From Chitinophaga pinensis (lineage in GTDB: Bacteria; Bacteroidota; Bacteroidia; Chitinophagales; Chitinophagaceae): 64,000 bases of DNA. A program made the translations under genes and the position numbers. The DNA is taken from NCBI GenBank assembly GCA_945878115.1, contig CAMDVD010000011.1, positions 1 through 64,000 of the forward strand, read 5' to 3'. Of the stretch, positions 6,960 to 17,094 are shown in pieces. Within the stretch, counting starts at the first letter, position 1. Each line of letters begins with the position of its first letter. The notes under the pieces are model-generated. The model was not told the DNA's origin. It ran no database searches and saw only the letters and a list, made by a program, of their open reading frames with translations.

Positions 6960-7988
6960 ATGAAAAAAATATTACTAGCGATTGGTGCATTTTTAGCATT
7001 ACAAACAACCGCACAAGACGTTCACTTTACACAATATTTTACATCACCACTTACTTTAAATCCTGCGAATACGGGATTGGTAAAATGCGATTGGCGAGTT
7101 GCTGGTAACTATAGAACCCAATGGGGAAGTGTAAATTCTACACCTTATGTTACAGGTACTATCTCTTATGATATGGCTGCTTTAAAAGGCAAATTAGGCG
7201 GAGATGCATTAGGTATCGGTGTTATAGGATTATATGACAAATCTGGTACTGGGGCATTGCAAAATATTACAACTGGTCTTTCATTAGCTTATCATAAAAG
7301 ACTAAGTAGCGATGAAGAAAAACCGCAAAATCTTTCTATTGGTGTGCAAGGGTTTCTTGTTCAAAAAAGTATAGATTTTACTAAATTAAAATTCGAAAGC
7401 CAATATGACGCTACTACTGGTGGTACACCTTATCCAAGTGGCGAGAACTTTGGTAACGCGGATTTGACCTATCCAGATTTCAATGCTGGCATCATGTATT
7501 CAGGTTATGTAAATGAAAGAGCAAATATGTATGGTGGATTTTCTTACTACCACATCACACAACCAGTTGAAACATTTTTAAATGGTAATCATAAAATTAA
7601 TTCTCGTGTGACTGCTTCTTTAGGTGGCTCATTACAAATGAATGAGAACTTAATGCTATTCGCAAGTGGTATGTATCAACAACAAGGTAAAGCCAGCGAA
7701 TTATTAATTGGTGCAGCTTCTGGATTTATCATGAATCCTAATCATGAAGATGATGTTACTAATTCCGTATTTTACTTAGGTGCTTGGTATCGTTACGGTG
7801 ATGCAATTGCTCCTTATGTAGGATTTGAGTGGGCAAAAGCTAAACTTGGTGTTAGCTATGATGTGAATCTTTCTGGATTTACACCAGCTACAAAAGGAAA
7901 CGGTGCTTTAGAAGTTTCATTGATTTACAATGGTTGTATTATTCGTAACGAAAGTCGCACCTACAACTTCGCTTGTCCAAGATTCTAA
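6960..7988 (+). CDS. PorP/SprF-family type IX secretion outer-membrane protein
   Basis: 342 residues. Signal peptide 1-18 (MKKILLAIGAFLALQTTAQ). It is followed by the family hallmark QDVHFTQYFTSPLTLNPANTG, then beta-strand-rich repeats with aromatic ends typical of a 14-stranded barrel, and a C-terminus with Phe at the end (NFACPRF). PorP/SprF proteins help anchor or export T9SS-linked surface proteins; many paralogues occur per genome, often next to large adhesins. This one stands alone with its own terminator, so its partner is not evident. Confidence 0.93.
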   Translation: MKKILLAIGAFLALQTTAQDVHFTQYFTSPLTLNPANTGLVKCDWRVAGNYRTQWGSVNSTPYVTGTISYDMAALKGKLGGDALGIGVIGLYDKSGTGALQNITTGLSLAYHKRLSSDEEKPQNLSIGVQGFLVQKSIDFTKLKFESQYDATTGGTPYPSGENFGNADLTYPDFNAGIMYSGYVNERANMYGGFSYYHITQPVETFLNGNHKINSRVTASLGGSLQMNENLMLFASGMYQQQGKASELLIGAASGFIMNPNHEDDVTNSVFYLGAWYRYGDAIAPYVGFEWAKAKLGVSYDVNLSGFTPATKGNGALEVSLIYNGCIIRNESRTYNFACPRF

Positions 7989-8010
7989 AAAATATTTACA
8001 CAATAAAACA

Positions 8011-8040
8011 AAAAGGGTTACTTCATGTAGCCCTTTTTTT
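8011..8040 (+). terminator. Rho-independent terminator
   Basis: Stem AAAGGGTTAC / GTAGCCCTTT (one G-T pair) with a 5-base loop and a run of T, 23 bases after the PorP/SprF stop. Confidence 0.92.
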
Positions 8041-8143
8041 ATGGAACAAAATCAATTGGCGGCCTTCGCTAATGGGGACTAATATTGTTAGTAAATAGTT
8101 TTGCAACAGTTTCAATACATACACTCCTTACGCACTCAATAAC

Positions 8144-8151
8144 TACTTTTG
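8144..8151 (+). promoter_or_regulatory. -7 promoter box for the helicase-nuclease gene
   Basis: TACTTTTG matches the Bacteroidota -7 consensus TAnnTTTG exactly. It lies 14 bases before ATG 8166, which supports that start over the TTG at 8085. Confidence 0.6.
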
Positions 8152-8165
8152 TATTTCAAACCTTA

Positions 8166-11100
8166 ATGATGAAAGCAAACCACTATCAAAATCTATTTGA
8201 ACAAGAATACGAAAAATTAAATCCTGAACAAAGGGATGCCGTAGATACAATTTATGGACCAGTAATGGTGATAGCAGGACCAGGTACCGGCAAAACACAA
8301 ATCCTATCCTTACGAATTGCCAATCTTTTATTGAGTGAAGCACAAGTACAAGCACAAAATATTTTATGCTTGACGTATACAGAGGAAGGAAAAAAAAATA
8401 TGCACGACCGATTATTCAAATTAGTTGGTGCAGAAACAGCACAATATATTCAAGTACATACTTACCATTCCTTTTGCAATAGTATTATACAACAAAATCT
8501 TGCTTTGTTTCAGAAAGAAAGTTTGGATGCAGTTTCAGAATTAGAAAAAATACAATATATCAAAGAAATACTGCTGCAAATACCAAAGAACAATTTATTG
8601 TACAATCCAAAAAATCCAACGGCAAATGCAAAATATTTATTGAGCCTTTTTTCAAAAATGAAACAAGAAAATTGGGATGCCAATTTTCTGACAGAAAAAA
8701 CAAAAGAGCATATTTATTTTTTAGAAAATGATGAAAGCAGTCTAAGCAAAACCGGGAAACGAAAAGGGCAAATTAAAGTGGAGGTACTCAAGCAGATCGA
8801 GGCGTATCAAAAGTCATTGGTTGCTATTCAATTATTTGATGATTATAAAAATCTTATGCTAAAAAATCACCGTTATGATTTTGATGATATGATTAATTGG
8901 GTGATTACATTATTCCAAAATAACCCGGATGTACTTGCCAATAATTACGAACGCTTTCAATATATTTTGGTTGATGAATTTCAAGATACCAATGGCGCAC
9001 AAATGGAAATCATTCATCTACTTTCTTCTTATGACACTTCTCCAAATTTATTTGTAGTAGGCGATGATGACCAGTCGATATATCGCTTTCAAGGCGCTAG
9101 CGTAGAAAATATGCAGCACTTTCAAACGAAATACGCGGAGGAAGGATTGAAAGTGATTTGTTTGAAAACCAACTACAGATCGTATACTGGCATTTTAGAT
9201 GCTGCCAAAAATTTAATTGAAAATGCAGGGGGCAGATTAATAAATACCAATCCCAATTTGGACAAAAATTTAGTATCCTATTCTTCCCAACAAACTGGTT
9301 TAGATTGTACACCTACCCTATCTTGTTATCCTAATCCACGTTATGAAAAAATTACAATTGCAAAAAAAATACAGGCCCTATTGGCGCAAGGCGTTGCCCC
9401 AAAAGAAATTGCTGTTTTGTATTACGACAATAATTCTTGTATCGAATTGGGAGAATATTTAACCCTTTTGCAAATTCCATTTTATAGTAAAAAAAAGCAG
9501 AACTTATTGGAGGATGCTTTTGCGCAACAAATCATTACGATCTTAAAATACATCAGCTTAGAAATACAAAATCCTTATAGTGCCGACGATTTATTATTTG
9601 AAATATTGCATTATCACTTCTTCCGCGTGTCTTCGATAGAAATTGCGAAAGCCTCTATTTTATCTAGTCAATATAATAGTGAAACTAGAAAAAGAAAAAA
9701 CTCCTTTCGTTTGTATTTGCAAGAACAATTGCAATTACAAAAACCAACTTTATTTACACCCTCCGCAACCGAACAGTTATACATTGCTGCGAAGATTATT
9801 GAAGATTTATTACAAGACAGTTTGAATCTTTCTTTCCAACAATTGATGGATGCCATCATTGAAAAATGCAATCTGCTGACTTATATTTTTACATCAAAAA
9901 ATAAGTATGAAGACCTTGAAATCTTGACGGCATTATTTGATTATGTCAAAGAAGAAACTCATAGAAATCCTAGTTTGCGAGTTACAGAATTTATGGAATG
10001 GATAAACTTGATGGAAGAAAACAATTTGGCATTACCTCGCACTAAGTTATATGGGAATGAAGAGGCCGTTCGTTTATTTACGGTACATGCATCTAAAGGC
10101 AGAGAGTTTGAATATGTATTTGTAGCAGGTTGTGTAAAGACCAATTGGGAAGAAAAAAGAACCCCTTCTTCCAGTATTAAAATTCCTGACAATGTATTTG
10201 AAACCGCTTTGAATACGAAAGATCATGATGAATTAAGACGTATCATGTATGTGGCACTAACGCGAGCAAAAAAAGAATTACATGTCAGCTATTATAGCCA
10301 AGATAATAAAGAAAAGGAAATGGAAAAATCATTGTTCCTATATGAGATATTTGGAGAGGAAGCCAAGGCGCTAAAACCATTACTCAGCAATGAAGAAATA
10401 TTTGAATTTGCTACATTGCAAAAGGAGCAAGATTCGGCTATTGTTTTGCGCGAGTTGGAAAGAGATTTTGTAAATAAGCAATTGGAAAAATTTGAAATGA
10501 ATGTCTCTGCATTGAATCATTATCTAAAATGCCCTTTACATTTTTATTACAACAATATCGTTCGTATTCCTTCTGGACTTTCTGAAAACATGTCCTTTGG
10601 AAGTGCCATTCACCATGCGCTTGAGCATTTTTTTGCTGACATGAAAACGAACAATAATGAGTTTGCTACATTAGATCGATTCAAGAGTCATTTATTATTT
10701 TACATGAATCGCAACAAAGAAAAATTCAGCCCAGAAGGATTTAAACGGAAATTGGAATATGGCTATGATATTTTAGAGAATTTATATACAAAGAATCTAT
10801 CTACTTGGGAGAAAAATATTGACATAGAAGTGCATGTATCTGCAAATATAAATGGCATACCAATTAAAGGATTTATTGATAAAATTGAATATGGCGAAAT
10901 AGGAGATACCATCGTAGATTATAAAACAGGTGATCCAACTTCTGTTTACGCAAAAGACAATTTTAAATCCATAGATCAAGACAAAGATTCCATAGGTGGT
11001 GATTATTGGCGACAAGCTATTTTTTATAAAATATTATTAGACAACCAACATCCAAGAAAATACAAAGCGCATATTGCTAAATATGAATTTGTAGAACCCG

Positions 11101-11282
11101 ACAAAAAAACCAAGCTATTGACAGATCCATTTTATGTAGAATTTACGGAAGAAAATATGGAACAAGTGAAAGAACAAATCACCACAACATGGCAAAAAAT
11201 TCAAAACCATGATTTCTATACAGGTTGCGGAAAAGACACTTGTACTTGGTGCAATTTAGCGAAGCAAATTGAGAATGTGTAG
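8166..11282 (+). CDS. UvrD/AddA-like helicase with C-terminal PD-(D/E)XK iron-sulfur nuclease
   Basis: About 1038 residues from ATG 8166 (or 8169). Superfamily 1A helicase: Walker A GPGTGKTQIL near residue 38, YTEEGKKNM (Ia), VDEFQDTN (Walker B/II), GDDDQSIYRFQGA (III), TNYRS (IV), LFTVHASKGREFEYVFVAGC (V) and RRIMYVALTRAKKELH (VI). After about residue 790 comes a RecB-type nuclease: YLKCPLHFYY, GSAIHHALEHFF, GFIDKIEY, IVDYKTGDP (catalytic D and K) and QAIFYK. A terminal CGKDTCTWC, with the earlier Cys of LKCPLH, forms an AddB-like 4Fe-4S staple. It probably resects or repairs double-strand breaks. It is convergent with lpxC-fabZ, with 69 bases between. Confidence 0.92.
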   Translation: MMKANHYQNLFEQEYEKLNPEQRDAVDTIYGPVMVIAGPGTGKTQILSLRIANLLLSEAQVQAQNILCLTYTEEGKKNMHDRLFKLVGAETAQYIQVHTYHSFCNSIIQQNLALFQKESLDAVSELEKIQYIKEILLQIPKNNLLYNPKNPTANAKYLLSLFSKMKQENWDANFLTEKTKEHIYFLENDESSLSKTGKRKGQIKVEVLKQIEAYQKSLVAIQLFDDYKNLMLKNHRYDFDDMINWVITLFQNNPDVLANNYERFQYILVDEFQDTNGAQMEIIHLLSSYDTSPNLFVVGDDDQSIYRFQGASVENMQHFQTKYAEEGLKVICLKTNYRSYTGILDAAKNLIENAGGRLINTNPNLDKNLVSYSSQQTGLDCTPTLSCYPNPRYEKITIAKKIQALLAQGVAPKEIAVLYYDNNSCIELGEYLTLLQIPFYSKKKQNLLEDAFAQQIITILKYISLEIQNPYSADDLLFEILHYHFFRVSSIEIAKASILSSQYNSETRKRKNSFRLYLQEQLQLQKPTLFTPSATEQLYIAAKIIEDLLQDSLNLSFQQLMDAIIEKCNLLTYIFTSKNKYEDLEILTALFDYVKEETHRNPSLRVTEFMEWINLMEENNLALPRTKLYGNEEAVRLFTVHASKGREFEYVFVAGCVKTNWEEKRTPSSSIKIPDNVFETALNTKDHDELRRIMYVALTRAKKELHVSYYSQDNKEKEMEKSLFLYEIFGEEAKALKPLLSNEEIFEFATLQKEQDSAIVLRELERDFVNKQLEKFEMNVSALNHYLKCPLHFYYNNIVRIPSGLSENMSFGSAIHHALEHFFADMKTNNNEFATLDRFKSHLLFYMNRNKEKFSPEGFKRKLEYGYDILENLYTKNLSTWEKNIDIEVHVSANINGIPIKGFIDKIEYGEIGDTIVDYKTGDPTSVYAKDNFKSIDQDKDSIGGDYWRQAIFYKILLDNQHPRKYKAHIAKYEFVEPDKKTKLLTDPFYVEFTEENMEQVKEQITTTWQKIQNHDFYTGCGKDTCTWCNLAKQIENV

Positions 11283-11351
11283 TGCGAAATGAGGTCTACT
11301 TTTGCCTACAAATAGTAGCTATGAGAAGGCTTCTTGGTTTTTCTTCATTCC

Positions 11352-12764
11352 CTAATCCTCCCTCTTTTCCCTTGGTACAATTTGCGCCATTAAATCTGCT
11401 TCACACACGAGCTTGTTGCCTACGTATGCTGTCCCTTTCATTTCACAAATACCTCGACGAATAGGATGTGTCAACTCCATTTTCATGATGAGGGTATCGC
11501 CTGGTACAACCTTTTGTTTGAAACGAGCATTGTCAATTTTTAAAAAGTAAGTATCGAATTTCTTTTCAGGACCACCTTGATTATTTAAAACCAAAACGCC
11601 TCCTGTTTGTGCCAATGCTTCTAATTGCAGTACACCAGGAAATATAGGATTATCTGGAAAATGCCCCGTAAACATCGGTTCATTAAACGTTACATTCTTA
11701 ATGCCGACAATATGATTATCACTTAGTTCTATAATTTTATCTACCAATAAAAATGGGTAACGATGCGGTAATAATTTTGAAATATAATTCACATCATAAA
11801 TAGGCGGCTCGTTCGGATTATAGACCGGAACGTCCAACATGCTTTTATTTCTTTTGATATATTCTTTTATTTTTTTTGCAAATGCAACATTGGTTTTATG
11901 ACCTGGTCTGTACGCAATTACATTGGCTTTAATTGGATAGCCTATCAATGCTAAATCGCCAATGATATCTAGCAATTTATGTCGTGCAGGTTCATTGGAG
12001 TAATGCAATTTAAGGTTATTTAAAATGCCTTCTTGCTTTACTTCAATGTTTGGCTTATTAAACATTGTTGCTAATTTTTGTAATTCTTCTTCTTTTAGAA
12101 TGCGATCCACAACTACTATCGCATTGTCCAAATCACCACCTTTGATTAAATTATTATTGTGCAAATATTCTATCTCATGTAAAAAGCAAAAAGTTCGGCA
12201 AGGCGCGATTTCTTTTTTAAAACTTTTTAATCCTTTCAAGTAAGCATGCTGCGTACCCAATACATTCGAATTAAAATCTATCATGGTGGTCACTTTATAT
12301 TCTGGACTTGGCGTGACAACCATCTCTACATTTTTCTCATCGTCGGTAAATGCAATATTGGTATCGATAGAAAAATAAATTTTCTTAGCATCTTGTTCTA
12401 CTATACCCACTCTTTCGATGGCATTTACAAAAGCAATGGCACTACCATCCATGATCGGAATTTCCTCTGCTGTTAATTGTATCAAAGCATTGTCTACTTC
12501 CATGCCCACAAGTGCAGCCAAAATATGTTCAACGGTAGCAACGCGCGCACCATTTTGTTCTAGTGTAGTACCACGAGCTGTATCCACCACAAAGTCTACA
12601 TCTGCTTTGATGATGGGTTCATTTGGTAAATCTGTTCGTTGAAATTTATAGCCATGACCTGCTGCTGCTGGCTTTACAGTCATAACGGATCGAATGCCTG
12701 AATGTAATCCGACACCATCTATAACGAACTCACTTTTCAGCGTATGTTGATTTGTATATTGCAT
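11352..12764 (-). CDS. lpxC/fabZ: Bifunctional UDP-3-O-acyl-GlcNAc deacetylase / 3-hydroxyacyl-ACP dehydratase
   Basis: 470 residues. Residues 1 to ~305 are LpxC, the zinc deacetylase committing to lipid A: E79-H80 in [17 protein letters not shown] (glutamine/serine loop region) and [12 protein letters not shown] (zinc His and Asp). Residues ~320-465 are FabZ, the hot-dog dehydratase: [13 protein letters not shown] (catalytic His) and [20 protein letters not shown] (catalytic Glu). The fusion is characteristic of Bacteroidota. It is the last of three minus-strand genes with lpxD and an HD protein. lpxA, which usually follows in this phylum, is not here. Confidence 0.97.
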   Translation of the reverse strand: MQYTNQHTLKSEFVIDGVGLHSGIRSVMTVKPAAAGHGYKFQRTDLPNEPIIKADVDFVVDTARGTTLEQNGARVATVEHILAALVGMEVDNALIQLTAEEIPIMDGSAIAFVNAIERVGIVEQDAKKIYFSIDTNIAFTDDEKNVEMVVTPSPEYKVTTMIDFNSNVLGTQHAYLKGLKSFKKEIAPCRTFCFLHEIEYLHNNNLIKGGDLDNAIVVVDRILKEEELQKLATMFNKPNIEVKQEGILNNLKLHYSNEPARHKLLDIIGDLALIGYPIKANVIAYRPGHKTNVAFAKKIKEYIKRNKSMLDVPVYNPNEPPIYDVNYISKLLPHRYPFLLVDKIIELSDNHIVGIKNVTFNEPMFTGHFPDNPIFPGVLQLEALAQTGGVLVLNNQGGPEKKFDTYFLKIDNARFKQKVVPGDTLIMKMELTHPIRRGICEMKGTAYVGNKLVCEADLMAQIVPREKRED

Positions 12765-12794
12765 GCTTATTTCTTTTTTTGTAAAATAGTAATC

Positions 12795-13835
12795 TTATTT
12801 TTTGCTTAGTTCCTGAACCTTTTTTTCCAGTTGATTTATTTGTTTAGCTAAATCCGGCAATTGGCGAAACAATACTTGACTTTTTAAACTTGATTTATAA
12901 TCGAAAGCAGGTGAACCAGTCAATGAAGTATTGGGTTCATTCACTTCTTTAGCAATACCGCTTTGTGCATTAATTTTTGTGCCATCTGCAATTTTAATAT
13001 GTCCTATGATTCCAGCCTGACCACCAATCATACAATATTTGCCAACCTTTGTACTTCCCGATATACCTGCTTGTGCTGCTACCACGGTATTCTCACCTAT
13101 TTCCACATTATGCGCCAACTGTATTAGGTTATCTAATTTAACGCCTTTACGAATATAAGTAGAGCCCATCGTTGCTCTGTCTATAGTACAATTTGCACCA
13201 ATCTCTACATGGTCTTCTACCACCACATTCCCTATTTGTGGTATTTTTTGAAAACTGCCATTTTCAAAAGCAAAACCAAAGCCATCACTTCCAATCACTG
13301 TTCCTGCATGGATAATGACATGACTTCCAATGACACAATCTTTGTAAATTTTTACGCCGGCATGTATTACTGTACCTTCCCCAATTTTAACATTATCTCC
13401 AATAAAACAATTCGGAAATATTTGGACTTGCGCCGCTATTTGGGCATTCTCGCCGATGTAAGAAAACGCACCGACATAAATTTTTTCCGCTAATGTAGCA
13501 GTACTTGCTACAAAAGAAGGTTGTTCAATAATATCTTTTGCAGTCTTGCTGGTTATTTCTTGATAAGTTTTTAATAATAAAGCAAAAGCTGCATAAGCAT
13601 CCTTTACTTTAATCATGGTGGCTTGCACTTCTTTTTTCAAAGACAAACTGGCATTCACAATAATGACAGATGCCTCCGCAGTATATAAATATTCTTCATA
13701 TTTAGCATTTGCCAAAAAACATAAATCACCAGTTTTACTTTCTTCAATTTTCGCAAATGAATGAACCATTGCATTTGGGTCACCTACTACCTCACCATGT
13801 ACTACTGTGGCTATTTGTTGAGCCGTAAATTTCAT
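12795..13835 (-). CDS. lpxD: UDP-3-O-(3-hydroxyacyl)glucosamine N-acyltransferase
   Basis: 346 residues. The N-terminal uridine-binding domain (~1-100) is followed by a left-handed parallel beta-helix of hexapeptide repeats (IGENAQIAAQVQIFPNCFIG and onward, ~105-300) with catalytic His in LAHNVEIG. The C-terminal coiled-coil helix (LAKQINQLEKKVQEL) is typical of LpxD trimers. It adds the N-linked hydroxyacyl chain after LpxC in lipid A synthesis. It lies 30 bases upstream of lpxC-fabZ and 14 downstream of the HD gene, so one operon is likely. Confidence 0.96.
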   Translation of the reverse strand: MKFTAQQIATVVHGEVVGDPNAMVHSFAKIEESKTGDLCFLANAKYEEYLYTAEASVIIVNASLSLKKEVQATMIKVKDAYAAFALLLKTYQEITSKTAKDIIEQPSFVASTATLAEKIYVGAFSYIGENAQIAAQVQIFPNCFIGDNVKIGEGTVIHAGVKIYKDCVIGSHVIIHAGTVIGSDGFGFAFENGSFQKIPQIGNVVVEDHVEIGANCTIDRATMGSTYIRKGVKLDNLIQLAHNVEIGENTVVAAQAGISGSTKVGKYCMIGGQAGIIGHIKIADGTKINAQSGIAKEVNEPNTSLTGSPAFDYKSSLKSQVLFRQLPDLAKQINQLEKKVQELSKK

Positions 13836-13849
13836 AGAATTTTTAATTT

Positions 13850-15064
13850 TTAACTAAGGGAGCAAATGTACTCTTTTTTTATGGGTACTAAAAGCCCATC
13901 GCTAATTAAGGTATTTTCCACTTGGGAAATTTCTTTTACCTCCCCATTTTTGAATATAATTTTTATATTTTCAGCACCAGCATTGTATGCTCTGTTTGAA
14001 GCCACATCATTTACAAAATAGTAAGGGATTTCTTCTTCATTCAAATTATATTTTTGCATGCAAGCTGCCCGTTTTTCGTTTATTTTATCTGTGATTTTAT
14101 CTTTAAAAAAATGGACTTTCAGTAATTTTCTATTCGTGAGTCGTGTGCATAAATCAGACAGAATTTTATCTTCATCCTCTTGCCACACCTTCACAGAACT
14201 GATAATGTCACTGTCGTCTAAGCGTAAAAATTGGATGAGGTTATTGTCATTGGAAGCAAAGTCTGCGGTAGAAAGCGAATGTTGTAAAAAGAACTGTAAG
14301 GATGGCGTTGCAAATAAATTCCGTCCTTCTTTACTCAGCATTTTTGCACGTTTTAAAATATTGACCAACATGAGCTCAGAGCTTAAAACGGTTTTATGTA
14401 AGTACACTTGCCAATACATTAATCTTCTGGCAATTAAAAATTTTTCAATTGAATGAATTCCTTTTTCCTCCACTACTAATTCATCATTATGAACTGTCAA
14501 CATCTTTAATATTCGATCATAACCAATCACCCCTTCAGACACACCCGTAAAAAAACTATCTCTTGCTAAATAATCCATTCGATCTACATCTAGTTGACTA
14601 CTCACTAATTGATGCAGGAATTTTTTTGGATATTTATTTGTAAAAATTTCAATAGCCAAACTCAATTGCCCTTGCATTTCTGCATTTAATTTTTGCATAA
14701 TCAGTAAGGACAATTCTTCATGATGCACATCCACCAAGGTATGCTCAAGTGCATGAGAGTAAGGTCCATGACCAATATCATGCAGAAGGATGGCAATTAA
14801 TGCACCTTGCTTTTCCGATTCAGTTATTTCTATTCCTTTTTGCTTTAATTCTGAAATGGCAATTTGCATGAGATGGTATGCACCTAAAGAATGATGCAAG
14901 CGAGTATGCACAGCACCTGGATACACTAGATACGCAAGTGCCATTTGTTTAATTCTTCTCAAACGTTGATAAAAGGGATGTGCAATAAGGGCGTACACAA
15001 GTTCATCATCAATTGTGATAAAACCATGTACAGGATCATTAATTATTTTACGCAAGGTAGCCAT
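13850..15064 (-). CDS. HD-domain phosphohydrolase (dGTPase/SAMHD1-like)
   Basis: 404 residues. The start NDPVHGFITI is typical of this Bacteroidota family. HD motif residues: H in HTRLHHSLGAYH, HD in LLHDIGHGPYSHALEH, and D in LDVDRMDYLARDS. Related proteins hydrolyse dNTPs or other phosphoesters; the substrate is unknown. It commonly precedes lpxD in Bacteroidota, as here. A TATTTTCG box upstream on the minus strand (about 15073-15086) could be its -7 element. Confidence 0.9.
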   Translation of the reverse strand: MATLRKIINDPVHGFITIDDELVYALIAHPFYQRLRRIKQMALAYLVYPGAVHTRLHHSLGAYHLMQIAISELKQKGIEITESEKQGALIAILLHDIGHGPYSHALEHTLVDVHHEELSLLIMQKLNAEMQGQLSLAIEIFTNKYPKKFLHQLVSSQLDVDRMDYLARDSFFTGVSEGVIGYDRILKMLTVHNDELVVEEKGIHSIEKFLIARRLMYWQVYLHKTVLSSELMLVNILKRAKMLSKEGRNLFATPSLQFFLQHSLSTADFASNDNNLIQFLRLDDSDIISSVKVWQEDEDKILSDLCTRLTNRKLLKVHFFKDKITDKINEKRAACMQKYNLNEEEIPYYFVNDVASNRAYNAGAENIKIIFKNGEVKEISQVENTLISDGLLVPIKKEYICSLS

Positions 15065-15119
15065 TTGAATCGACGAAAATAAACTATATTGACAAGAGAG
15101 TCCTTATAATTCTTCTGAA

Positions 15120-15635
15120 TTATGGGTTATGTGCAGTCTGAATTTTTTTATTTCGCTTTACCGTTTTATGCGAATAATCTTTGGACAACACGCTAATGTT
15201 TCCATCTACTTCTAAAATAGCAAGATCCACTTCTCGCACATCTTTGACCCCATGTTCACGTATGGCTTGCTCTAATTCTTCGCGAGTGATAGAAGACGAT
15301 TTTAGATTTTCTTGTTGCACAATACCTTCATGAATTAAGATGATTTTATCCCCTTGGGCAATAACACTGAAGCGTGGGAATTTTCTAAATGCAAATTTCA
15401 AAATAGTATTGGCAACAAATAATCCAGTGGCTGCAACAAGCCCTCCTTGCAATGTGGTATTATCGCCAACCATTGCATTTTGTACACTATTACTGATTAG
15501 TAAAATAAATACCAAATCAACAATAGAAAGCTGCGATAATTCTTTTTTGCCAAAAATTCGGATGGCAAGTATAATAAATAAATAAACCGCTATTGACTTT
15601 AAAGCGATTAAACCTAATGGCAGAATAGTTATCAT
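15120..15635 (-). CDS. DUF421 (YetF-like) membrane protein
   Basis: 171 residues. Three N-terminal membrane segments (about 5-25, 38-58, 64-82; LIALKSIAVYLFIILAIRIFGKKELSQLS is the family start) precede a small cytoplasmic alpha/beta domain (ITREELEQAIREHGVKDVREVDLAILEVDG) that is the DUF421 signature. The function is unknown. It lies 11 bases after the desaturase gene and is probably co-transcribed with it. Confidence 0.92.
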   Translation of the reverse strand: MITILPLGLIALKSIAVYLFIILAIRIFGKKELSQLSIVDLVFILLISNSVQNAMVGDNTTLQGGLVAATGLFVANTILKFAFRKFPRFSVIAQGDKIILIHEGIVQQENLKSSSITREELEQAIREHGVKDVREVDLAILEVDGNISVLSKDYSHKTVKRNKKIQTAHNP

Positions 15636-15646
15636 CAGGATTTGAT

Positions 15647-16627
15647 TTAATCAATAATCCAACTGAACTTTACATCTCTAGTAGGAGTTGGCATTCGATC
15701 CGCAATTCGAGTTAATCTATCGGGAAGTGCCATTACATAATCTCTCGCCTTCTCGCCATTTTCTTTCAAGTTGGTGAGTCCATCAATTTTCCACTCGTCA
15801 ATTAATTCTCTCAAAATGTTGACATAATCAATTGGGGTATATACACCTAGACGAAGTGCCGCATCAGAAAAATTAGAGAAACTATTTAGTCTTTCATTTA
15901 GCTCACGAAGATATTGCGCAGGCATTACGATTTTTTTTCGCATCATATCTTCAAAAGCCAACATCATTTCATTGGTATCTAATTCAAATATTTTACCAAC
16001 GAAAGTTTTATATGCATTTGCATGTCGCGCTTCATCGGCAGCTACAAGTCCACATATTTTGGATAAGACTGTATTGCCACTTTTTCTTGCTAATGTAGCT
16101 ACACGTCGATGAGAAATATTGGTGGCTAATTCTTGAAAGCTAGTATACATGAAGGTTCTATAGGGATCGTTTTTCGTATCTAAGTTAAAACCATCTGCAA
16201 TTAAAAATTGCGTAGAGACTTCAAATTTTGGCATATCAATTCGACCGCATAAATAAAGGAATCTATTCAATACATCGCCATGTCTATTTTCTTCGGCAGT
16301 CCAAGCGCGTATCCATTTCATCCATCCGCCATTTTCATTTTGCTTTATACCATCCAGTGCACCTAGCCAAGTTTCATACGTTGGTAATGCTTCTTCTGTA
16401 ATGGTATCGCCAACCAATACCGCAAGCAAGTCATAATCCATATTTTCGGCTTGACCTTGAATAGTTTTTATATCTTCAAAAAAAGATTCGGTATGAGAAG
16501 CAGGAAGCAAATCGCCAGGTTGCCAATTTGTTTCAATAGAATTAAGAAATTTAGAACCTACGGTATCTACATCATTTTCTAAAAATAGCATTACTTCTTG
16601 TCTGGTAAGTGTTATCGCTGGATTCAT
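15647..16627 (-). CDS. Acyl-ACP desaturase (stearoyl-ACP delta-9 type)
   Basis: 326 residues. A soluble ferritin-like di-iron enzyme that introduces a cis double bond into acyl-ACP. The two ExxH motifs are visible: EENRHGD (near 130) and DEARHANAY (near 215), each supplying iron ligands, with LPTYETW earlier. Such enzymes are known from plants and actinobacteria and also occur in Bacteroidota. It fits a membrane-lipid context with DUF421 and the lpx genes downstream. Confidence 0.92.
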   Translation of the reverse strand: MNPAITLTRQEVMLFLENDVDTVGSKFLNSIETNWQPGDLLPASHTESFFEDIKTIQGQAENMDYDLLAVLVGDTITEEALPTYETWLGALDGIKQNENGGWMKWIRAWTAEENRHGDVLNRFLYLCGRIDMPKFEVSTQFLIADGFNLDTKNDPYRTFMYTSFQELATNISHRRVATLARKSGNTVLSKICGLVAADEARHANAYKTFVGKIFELDTNEMMLAFEDMMRKKIVMPAQYLRELNERLNSFSNFSDAALRLGVYTPIDYVNILRELIDEWKIDGLTNLKENGEKARDYVMALPDRLTRIADRMPTPTRDVKFSWIID

Positions 16628-16748
16628 GTATTTGTACTTGATGCGAATATAATAGGCAAATCTTGTATTTCTAAGAAGTACATCTATATAATCTGAATAT
16701 ATGATTTAAATCATGAAATGAGTATAGGTTAAAAGTGTTCAAAGCATT

Positions 16749-16768
16749 CCATATTTTATAGAATATGG
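16749..16768. other. Small palindrome upstream of the desaturase gene
   Basis: CCATATT and AATATGG flank a 6-base spacer, 122 bases upstream of the desaturase start. No T-run follows, so it is not a terminator; it could be an operator. The rest of 16628-16850 shows nothing recognisable. Confidence 0.35.
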
Positions 16769-16850
16769 TCACCTATTCAACCATTTCAGGCTTATGACAC
16801 AATTTATCATTTTACTATTCCTATTTAATCCCTTCTGATTTTGAAACCTA

Positions 16851-17035
16851 CAATCATGCCATCCCTACGGGATTTTCAAACACGATAATTATTTCTTCTA
16901 TAATCATGTCATCCCTACGGGATTTTAAAAACCGAATCATCATGTCATTTCTATAATCATTTCATCCCTACGGGATTTTAAAAACCCAATCATCATATCA
17001 TTTCTATAATCATGTCATCCCTACGGGATTTTAAA
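16851..17035 (-). repeat. Array of four 50/53-bp units with palindromic core ATCCC-TAC-GGGAT
   Basis: Cores start at 16861, 16911, 16964 and 17017 (spacings 50, 53, 53). The sequence between cores (AATCATCATGTCATTTCTATAATCAT) is itself repeated, which excludes a CRISPR array. It is the inverse-orientation partner of the array at 21602-21971. Confidence 0.88.
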
Positions 17036-17094
17036 ATATAGACATATCGTTCTTTTACCTAGAATATTTTCTCGACTGCTTTACGCTTCATGTC

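Noticed and set aside
8085-8165. TTG start adding 27 residues to the helicase-nuclease
   Set aside because: It precedes an exact -7 box at 8144-8151; the added residues are not helicase-like.
16749-16768. Palindrome upstream of the desaturase gene as a terminator
   Set aside because: No T-run on either side; kept only as a possible operator.
16851-17035. Second CRISPR-like array
   Set aside because: Same reason: identical sequence between cores.
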